Below are positions 58,399 to 64,000 of a stretch of 64,000 nt of DNA, in pieces (the first letter of the stretch is position 1; each line of letters begins with the position of its first letter). A model generated the notes under the pieces. It did not search any database. It saw only the letters and a program-made list of their open reading frames with translations, and had not been told where the DNA came from. A program made the translations under genes and the position numbers. Location of the stretch: positions 1 through 64,000 of the forward strand of contig NZ_JAAIVB010000034.1 of assembly GCF_010974945.1 (NCBI RefSeq), written 5' to 3'. Source of the DNA: Noviherbaspirillum galbum. Lineage in GTDB: Bacteria > Pseudomonadota > Gammaproteobacteria > Burkholderiales > Burkholderiaceae_D.

Positions 58399-60009
58399 TC
58401 ACGGCCGCAGGTCGGCGCAGGCCACGTCGGGCGTGCTCTGGCTTGCCAGCCCGGACGCGCCGAAAGTGGTGGGATGGCTGGACGGGTCCGGTATGCCGGG
58501 CATGCCGGCCAGGGCGAGCCAGGCCTTGGCGACGTCCTGGTGCGCGATCAGGCCCTTGGCCTCCACCAGGCGTTCGATGGATTCGGCGCGTCCGCTGCGC
58601 GCGAATGCGCGATTCCAGAGCACCAGGGCCGGCACCGTCGTGTCGTTCCGGCCCACCCAGGCGCCGGCATGGAAGCGCTTGCCGGTGTGGTCCGACGGAA
58701 GGTTCTCGCCATGGTCGCTGGTGAAGACGAGAAAAGCTGGATCTTCCTGGCGGTCCAGGAGCTCCGCCACCATCAGCAGATGGCGCACGCTGTTTTCCGC
58801 CGCCCTGGCGTAGCGCAGTTCGAGCAGCTTTTCCTTCGACAGGCCGGCGGGCTCGGCGGGAAACATGGACGCCGGATAACGTTCCTCGTAATTGAAGTGC
58901 TCGCCGAACAGGTGCAGCATCACCGCCTTGTGCCGCTCCGGCGTGCGCACCAGGAAATCGGACATGGCTTCGATTGCAACGTCATCGTAGGCGCTGATTT
59001 CCATGGACGAGGTCTTGAGCACGTCGTCATGGCCCAGTTCCGGCACGATCCACACGTCATGGTTGTTGATGTAGGCGGTCTTCGCGCCGGCGGCCCGCGC
59101 CAGGGCGAGCACGGTCGGCTTCTTGTCCAGTTCCGCCGGCGACGCGTTGCCGGACGCGGTCATGAGCCGGGGCACCGCGACGAAGGTGGCGTTTCCGGCG
59201 CTGCAGGCATCGGGCAGGCGCACGCCGAGTCCCTGCTGGAGGCGACGAGCCAGCGCGCGGGACCATGGACCGCGCGCCGGCACCATCAGGGCGTCGGCAC
59301 GCAAGGATTCGCCGACGATGAAGACGGCGAGCCCCGCCGGCATGTCGAACAAGTGCGGCGCGTCCTGCGCGTAGCGGGTCGCCACTTCCAGCGCATGGCC
59401 GCCGGTCGCGGCCCGGGTCAGCGCGACGCCGGCTTCTTCCTTGAGCAGGTCGAGGTGGGACAGCCAGGGCACCGACACCTTCGCCTCGAACGTGGCAAGC
59501 TGGGGCATGCCGGGATAGACGCTCATGGCGGTATTCGACAGGAGCAGCAGGCCGGCCAGCACCAGGGGCTGCGTCCATTTCGGCATGCCCGCCGGCATGT
59601 CGCGCGTCGCGCGCCAGGCCCACAAGGCGCAGGACACCGACAGCATGCCCGCCAGGATGAAGGCCGGCATACCGAATGCCATCTGGATGGCGGCGATGAC
59701 GACGCGGAAAGAGCCGGAAGATACGGAAGCCGTCGAGGCGAACGACGGGCCGGTGCCGGATACCGCCACCGTGCCCAGCCAGGCCAGGGTGAGCGGCATG
59801 GCCAGCAGCTGGCCGACGGCGCACCAGCGCGCGAAACGCGGCGGCAGGCAGATCGCCCACACCGCCAGGCACAAGCCCCATGCCGCGACTTCCCACGGTC
59901 GCGCCAGGCGTGCGTCGGTCATCAGCCAGACCGACATCGGCGCGAGCACCGCGCAGAACAGGGCGAACCTGGGGCGGGAGAAAAGGGAAGGTTGGGTGTT
60001 TGTCACCAT
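58399..60009 (-). CDS. Sulfatase-fold membrane phosphoethanolamine-transferase-like protein
   Basis: A 536-residue protein with about five N-terminal membrane helices (residues 10-170) and a periplasmic sulfatase-like domain. FIVGESLRADAL carries the metal Glu, the nucleophile Thr is probably in CSAGNATFVAVPRLMT, and VFTSDHGENLPSDHTG carries the Asp-His metal ligands. This is the EptA/MCR layout for adding phosphoethanolamine to lipid A or glycans. The N-terminal helices differ from EptA, so the acceptor is unknown. Confidence 0.85.
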   Translation of the reverse strand: MVTNTQPSLFSRPRFALFCAVLAPMSVWLMTDARLARPWEVAAWGLCLAVWAICLPPRFARWCAVGQLLAMPLTLAWLGTVAVSGTGPSFASTASVSSGSFRVVIAAIQMAFGMPAFILAGMLSVSCALWAWRATRDMPAGMPKWTQPLVLAGLLLLSNTAMSVYPGMPQLATFEAKVSVPWLSHLDLLKEEAGVALTRAATGGHALEVATRYAQDAPHLFDMPAGLAVFIVGESLRADALMVPARGPWSRALARRLQQGLGVRLPDACSAGNATFVAVPRLMTASGNASPAELDKKPTVLALARAAGAKTAYINNHDVWIVPELGHDDVLKTSSMEISAYDDVAIEAMSDFLVRTPERHKAVMLHLFGEHFNYEERYPASMFPAEPAGLSKEKLLELRYARAAENSVRHLLMVAELLDRQEDPAFLVFTSDHGENLPSDHTGKRFHAGAWVGRNDTTVPALVLWNRAFARSGRAESIERLVEAKGLIAHQDVAKAWLALAGMPGIPDPSSHPTTFGASGLASQSTPDVACADLRP

Positions 60010-60389
60010 GATCTTTCAAGTCATGTATCCGGGACCGGACCTGCAACGCAGTGCCGCGCCGGGGTAACGCTGGGATATTAACGCGGGGAAATTTCCGGGG
60101 CAACATACACGTCCGCCCGGAGGCGTCTTCATGCCGCGGCATCATCGTTTCCGGCAGATTTGTCGCGACGCAAGGAATTTGTTCGCCAGATTCGCCACAC
60201 AGTGTGGGCAAATCCGCCACGGCGGCCGCACGGCGCCGCGGGGCTGGCGTGCGCGCCGCCCGCGTATCGCTTCGCGCTACCGCGGGGTTCGCCCTGCGCC
60301 ACGTTCCGCGCCGCTGCTGCATTGCCGGGGCATCGCTCCGATACTTCCTCCAACGCCGGCTGCGGCGGCAACTTCAACGAGAGGAAAAC
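60010..60389. other. Divergent gap upstream of the sulfatase-like and YiaA-like genes
   Basis: About 380 bases of GC-rich sequence between divergent genes. I see no clear sigma-70 promoter pair. It holds a TTCGCC-AGA-TTCGCC direct repeat followed by CCACACAGTGTGG, a dyad that might bind a regulator. Open frames here lack recognisable domains. Confidence 0.4.
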
Positions 60390-60839
60390 ATGAACGTCAT
60401 CATCCAACGCGATACCCGGGCCTGGCAGATGCAGGTGTGGATCGCCTTCCTGATCGCGGCCTTCCTGAGCGGCGTCGGACTCGCTTATCTTCCTGGCAAG
60501 CCGGTGGAATACGGCTTCATGATCATGGGCTACCTGTTCTGCCTGACCATGGTGTTCGTGCTGGCGAAGCATGTGCGCAATGGCGAAAAGCAGAATGCCG
60601 CGCCGGCGCGGAACGACACGCGGATGTACGGCCCGGTGGTCTGGGCAGGCTTCTTCATCGCCATGGGCATGACGGGATGGGGGCTGTTCCATCTCGACGT
60701 CAACGAAGCCTACAAGGCCTTCCTCGCGGTGAGCTGGCTGTTCCTGGTGAACTCCGCCTTCACGCTCGCCAAGATGCTGCGCGACCGGCATGACGCCGAC
60801 CTGATCGAGGCGGCCGCGCGCGACCAAGCCACGAAATAA
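60390..60839 (+). CDS. yiaA: YiaA/YiaB family inner-membrane protein
   Basis: A 149-residue protein with four membrane helices in two similar pairs: AWQMQVWIAFLIAAFLSGVGL with GFMIMGYLFCLTMVFVLAK, and MYGPVVWAGFFIAMGMTGWGL with AFLAVSWLFLVNSAFTLAK. This duplicated two-helix unit is the YiaA/B (YIP) domain. Function unknown. GAGGA lies four bases before the ATG at 60390. It is followed by a hydrophobic exported protein gene 24 bases later. Confidence 0.88.
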   Translation: MNVIIQRDTRAWQMQVWIAFLIAAFLSGVGLAYLPGKPVEYGFMIMGYLFCLTMVFVLAKHVRNGEKQNAAPARNDTRMYGPVVWAGFFIAMGMTGWGLFHLDVNEAYKAFLAVSWLFLVNSAFTLAKMLRDRHDADLIEAAARDQATK

Positions 60840-60863
60840 CACTGATTGAACAGGAGACCCATC

Positions 60864-61325
60864 ATGAATACATCATTTCGAACCTTGCTTGCCGCCGCCG
60901 CATTGGCCTTCACCTTCGGGTCGGCGGTATCCACGCCAGCCCGTGCGCAGAGCGAGGCATCGGCGCTCAGCATGCTGTCCACCCTGCCCGTCGCGTCGGT
61001 GACGGTGGGCGCGAGCACCGCGGCGAGCGCCGCGCTGGCGCTGCCCGTGGTCCTGTCCACCGCCGGCGCGGTGCTGGTGGTGAATGCCGTGGAGGTCAGC
61101 GCGGCGGGAACGATACTGGTCCTGGAAGCCTTGTCCGACGGCACGAAGGTGGTGCTGCATGTCGCTGGCAGCGGCCTCGCCGCCTCTGCCCTCGGAGTGG
61201 GAACGGTGCTCACGGTCAGCGTGGTAGGCGCGGGCACCCTGCTCTGCGCGGCCGGCGAAGTCGTCGCATTCATTCCCAGCGCCCTGGGCAATGCCCTCCT
61301 TTACAACCGCCGCATCAGCGAGTGA
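60864..61325 (+). CDS. Exported hydrophobic Val/Ala/Ser-rich protein, unknown
   Basis: A 153-residue protein with a signal peptide (LLAAAALAFTFGSAVSTPARA). The mature part alternates hydrophobic stretches, for example LALPVVLSTAGAVLVVNAVEV and LGVGTVLTVSVVGAGTLL, that could be short membrane helices or strands. It carries no known motif. The ATG at 60864 follows GGAG. The gene sits directly before a DUF2145 gene and seems to be co-expressed with it. Confidence 0.7.
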   Translation: MNTSFRTLLAAAALAFTFGSAVSTPARAQSEASALSMLSTLPVASVTVGASTAASAALALPVVLSTAGAVLVVNAVEVSAAGTILVLEALSDGTKVVLHVAGSGLAASALGVGTVLTVSVVGAGTLLCAAGEVVAFIPSALGNALLYNRRISE

Positions 61326-61332
61326 GGCCGAC

Positions 61333-62130
61333 ATGCGCAACCGTTTCCTGTCATTGCTTCTCGTCCTCTGCTGCGCGCTGCTGAGCGTGCCGCATGCCTT
61401 CGCGGGAAGGCCTTGCGAAACCAGGCGGCCGTCCGTCGCCAGCATCACCCAGGGATTGCAGCTGGCCGAAAGGACGCTGGCCGCGCTGGAAGCCAGCGGC
61501 AGCGACGTCGCGGTTCTCGCCCGTGCCGGGCAAGACCTCGGCAAGTACGGCCAGCGGTATTCCCACATCGCCTTCGCCTACCGGCAGATCGACGCGCAAG
61601 GCAACCCCGTGTGGCGGGTGGTGCACAAGCTCAACCAGTGCGGCACGGCGGAGGCGGCGCTCTACCGCCAGGGTCTCGGCGAATTCTTCCTCGACGACCC
61701 CTGGCGCTACGAAGCGGCCTTCGTGCCCCTGCAACCCGCCGTGCAACGGCGCCTGCTGCCGCTGCTGCAAAACGATCGCGCGCTGGGGACCTTGCATGAA
61801 AGGCACTACAGCATGGTGAGCTATGCATGGGGAAGGCGGTACCAGCAATCGAACCAGTGGGTGATCGAAACCCTCGCGCTGGGCATGGCCGGCACCGATA
61901 CCCGGGAGGCGGCGCAGCAATGGCTGAAGGCCGCGGGATACGTGCCGACGGTATTGCATATCGATGCCATGACGCGGCTGGGCGGCCGCCTGACCGCGGC
62001 GAACGTGGCGTTCGACGATCATCCGCTGGGCGAGCGCATGGCGGACCGGATACGGACGGTGACGGCGGATTCGGTGCTGAAATGGCTGGAACGCAGTGGC
62101 TTGGGCACAGAGCAGCGCGTGGTGCGGTAA
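61333..62130 (+). CDS. DUF2145 family exported protein
   Basis: A 265-residue protein with signal peptide (FLSLLLVLCCALLSVPHAFA). GQRYSHIAFAYRQIDAQGN, VVHKLNQCGTAEAALYRQGL and EFFLDDPWRYEAAFVPLQP are conserved DUF2145 segments with the His and Cys expected of an NlpC/P60-like papain-fold hydrolase (inference). The ATG at 61333 follows GAGG and lies seven bases after the preceding gene. Confidence 0.85.
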   Translation: MRNRFLSLLLVLCCALLSVPHAFAGRPCETRRPSVASITQGLQLAERTLAALEASGSDVAVLARAGQDLGKYGQRYSHIAFAYRQIDAQGNPVWRVVHKLNQCGTAEAALYRQGLGEFFLDDPWRYEAAFVPLQPAVQRRLLPLLQNDRALGTLHERHYSMVSYAWGRRYQQSNQWVIETLALGMAGTDTREAAQQWLKAAGYVPTVLHIDAMTRLGGRLTAANVAFDDHPLGERMADRIRTVTADSVLKWLERSGLGTEQRVVR

Positions 62131-62298
62131 GCGGACCGCTCTTCCCTGGGTGCGTTACACAAATCCTGTTCCCTTGTATTAGCGCTGCTTAATAATTGTC
62201 TCCATGCGCAAACCGGAATGCTAGCGTCACAACAAAGCCGGTTTTCCGCCATCCATTCCAGGCAGGCCGCATGCCCATGCGCCAGATTGAAGGGTTCC

Positions 62299-63519
62299 AT
62301 GAAAGGCATCAATTCCGTTGCCAATGTCACGAGCACAGCGGATGCCGCCGACACTCCGAAGACCAATGGCGGCACGAGTGAACTGACACATCACAACGGC
62401 GGGAGCAACATCGCGCCGTCCACTTCCAAGCGGCCATCGACATCCCCGGCGGGCACTGGCCGGCAACACCTCGTGATCCACAACAGTTGGAGACATGGCA
62501 AACCGCATCCCGCCTTCGTCGCGTTGCAGAAGGCAGCACCCAATTCGATGATCGGCCGCTACATGGCAGGACGCTCCATCAATCTCAAGAGCGAACTTCC
62601 CATCCATGCTTCGATGTACGGCGAGCACGTCGCCCGCTGGGCATTCCACGACTTCCATGCGATGTGCGCCGAAGAATATGGCGAAGAGATCGGTGACGCC
62701 TACCTTGAGAAAGCGCGGAAGCTGAACATGGAAGGGGAAATCCAAAAGGAAGCGAAAAAGCTCTTCGGCAAGTGGCCGACGACGAGCATGCCAGCCCAAC
62801 CCCCGGGTGACATCTCGATCGACCGGGCGCTGGAACTCGAAAAGGAATTCATGTCGGGCATGGACAAGGCGCTGAGCAAATACCGCGTCGCCCTCTACCG
62901 GGAATGCCTCGATTCCCATTTGCGCGTGACCAAGCGCGTGGCAATGAAGAAACTGCGTGAGCAGATAAAGGTGGGTGCACCCACCCAAGGCATTCTCGAT
63001 CTATGCGAAGGCGCTTGCGAGAAGTATGTCAACGACATCCAGGCCAAGGCACAAAAGAAGCTGGCGAGCATCGAAAGCATGGACGACCCGACCGCGCAAC
63101 GCGCGGCGCTGGAACATTTCCATGACACGCTGCAGGCAAACATTTTCCTGGTCGCGGGCGAGGCGCTGTACGACGCATTTGACGTCGTCGTGCAACCCGG
63201 CGCCATGACGCAAGCCCAGATCCTGGCGAAGGAAGATTGGCACGAGACCCTGAACCGCAATCTTCACCCTCCCTTTCTTCGCTATTCCGCGAGCTTCGCG
63301 CGCACGGTCCTGGGAGGCATCGACGATGACAAAGCCCTGCACTCCCTCGTCAGGGAATCGCTGATTCACGTGGAGACGCTGCGTTCCTGGCATAGCGCCC
63401 TCGGAACGGGCCAACTCGAGAACTTGAGCTTCGACAGAAAGGTACTCGACCTGCCGCCGGCCGGACTGTCCCCTTCGACGTCGGCTTGGAATCTTTTTCG
63501 CCGGCGTTCGACCGGCTGA
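62299..63519 (+). CDS. Unrecognised protein with disordered Ser/Thr/Asn-rich N-terminus
   Basis: A 406-residue protein. The first 60 residues are polar and disordered (STADAADTPKTNGGTSELTHH, then STSKRPSTSPAGTG). Residues 60-390 are predicted helical, with acidic and Lys-rich segments and the motif-like CEGACEKYVNDIQAKAQKKL. No signal peptide, membrane helix or known domain. AAGGG lies five bases before the ATG at 62299; an in-frame ATG at 62218 is possible. The build (polar disordered start, helical body, no Sec signal) is like type III secreted effectors, but no secretion genes are in view. Confidence 0.7.
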   Translation: MKGINSVANVTSTADAADTPKTNGGTSELTHHNGGSNIAPSTSKRPSTSPAGTGRQHLVIHNSWRHGKPHPAFVALQKAAPNSMIGRYMAGRSINLKSELPIHASMYGEHVARWAFHDFHAMCAEEYGEEIGDAYLEKARKLNMEGEIQKEAKKLFGKWPTTSMPAQPPGDISIDRALELEKEFMSGMDKALSKYRVALYRECLDSHLRVTKRVAMKKLREQIKVGAPTQGILDLCEGACEKYVNDIQAKAQKKLASIESMDDPTAQRAALEHFHDTLQANIFLVAGEALYDAFDVVVQPGAMTQAQILAKEDWHETLNRNLHPPFLRYSASFARTVLGGIDDDKALHSLVRESLIHVETLRSWHSALGTGQLENLSFDRKVLDLPPAGLSPSTSAWNLFRRRSTG

Positions 63520-63653
63520 AATCTTGCGCGCGGCCAGGCTTCAATCAGCTTGCGTTAGGGTTCTTAATTTGTCGTTTCATCGGCGCACGGTCCGTCTACA
63601 CTCCCCGGCCTTTCCCTCCATCGACATCGCGCTCCATCCGGAGCCACACCGCC

Positions 63654-64000
63654 ATGCTGAAGAACCTTGCGCCGCAAGCCATCCGCTCCAATTGCATCAA
63701 TGACGCGAACGCCAACGGGTCCGCCGCCACGCCCGATGCACGCGGGAATTTCCGAATCGGCGGCCCCGGACTGTCACCTACCCCGCAGCAGCGGCGCGGA
63801 CGAAACGAGGTTCGCATCCACCTTCATGACAAGAGCAGGCGCATTGCCCTCCCCTTGCCTGGAAAGCCTGCGGTCCCGAGTGCGCCGTGCAAACCTGCGG
63901 ACACGGACACGATGCCGATCTTTCACGCTGAGGCCCGGAAGGAGATGAAGGACGCCCTCATGCAAGACCAGCTCGAGCGTTTCCATGCCACTTGCCTGCA
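63654..64000 (+). CDS. Unrecognised protein with polar N-terminus (cut by the right edge)
   Basis: Open from the ATG at 63654 to the window end without a stop, about 115 residues. GGAG lies 12 bases upstream. The first 80 residues are polar and Asn/Ser/Pro/Arg-rich (INDANANGSAATPDARGN, then LSPTPQQRRGRNEVR); a helical segment starts near EARKEMKDALMQDQLERF. It resembles the upstream neighbour in build, though I cannot align them. Its downstream part is missing. Confidence 0.6.
   Translation, partial: MLKNLAPQAIRSNCINDANANGSAATPDARGNFRIGGPGLSPTPQQRRGRNEVRIHLHDKSRRIALPLPGKPAVPSAPCKPADTDTMPIFHAEARKEMKDALMQDQLERFHATCL

Overview
The window is high-GC, densely coded chromosomal DNA. It most likely comes from a betaproteobacterium of the order Burkholderiales, probably the Oxalobacteraceae (inference). 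The reasons are a urea ABC transporter fused in one operon to a complete urease cluster, a Gcr-type 'site-specific recombinase' membrane protein, a DUF1841 gene, an orphan RsxB next to nth, an FdxA plus thioredoxin-reductase-like Fpr pair, and several polyhydroxyalkanoate (PHA) genes. I see no rRNA, tRNA, CRISPR array, insertion sequence or phage module.

Layout. 1-3.0 kb: two minus-strand signalling genes, a REC-histidine kinase and the 5' end of a sensor built from exact 276-bp tandem HAMP repeats. 3.3-4.5 kb: a penicillin-binding endopeptidase. 4.6-8.7 kb: a five-gene minus-strand run (HDAC-family deacetylase, EamA exporter, thioesterase, nitroreductase, tartrate-dehydrogenase-like enzyme). 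8.9-9.6 kb: a phasin with a strong promoter and terminator. 9.7-20.7 kb: the core of the window, a twelve-gene nitrogen operon urtABCDE-ureDABCEFG preceded by a -24/-12 (sigma-54) promoter and a candidate NtrC site. UrtA binds urea, UrtBC/DE import it, and UreABC with the UreDEFG nickel-insertion proteins hydrolyse it to ammonia.

20.7-28.7 kb: a group that looks like a low-oxygen regulon. It holds a tandem universal stress protein, a Pat-like acetyltransferase, a P-type cation ATPase and a beta-CASP metallo-beta-lactamase protein, with FNR/Anr-type boxes before the stress protein and before the metallo-beta-lactamase gene. 28.7-33.2 kb: MoaB/CinA-type protein, EI24 membrane protein, sterol desaturase family protein, polysaccharide deacetylase and beta-propeller. 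33.5-40.1 kb: small proteins, FKBP, wax ester synthase/DGAT divergent from acyl-CoA-binding protein, then an antiporter, hydroxyacid dehydrogenase and PHA-system protein run, and an orphan LutC. 40.4-46.9 kb: fdxA, fpr, PHA depolymerase, rsxB, nth, DUF1841 and two small cytochromes c. 47-52 kb: Gcr membrane protein divergent from a MoxR-GNAT-VWA trio. 52-56.8 kb: nested inverted repeats, then parE-parC. 56.8-62.1 kb: periplasmic binding protein, an unknown helical protein, a phosphoethanolamine-transferase-like enzyme, YiaA-like, a hydrophobic exported protein and DUF2145. 62.3 kb to the end: two consecutive unrecognised genes with Ser/Thr/Asn/Pro-rich N-termini, the second cut by the window edge.

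Common themes are carbon storage (phasin, PHA depolymerase, PHA-system protein, WS/DGAT, acyl-CoA-binding protein), urea nitrogen acquisition and micro-oxic adaptation. The least explained parts are the right-edge gene pair, the 750-bp AT-richer gap before phaZ, and the nested hairpins before parE.
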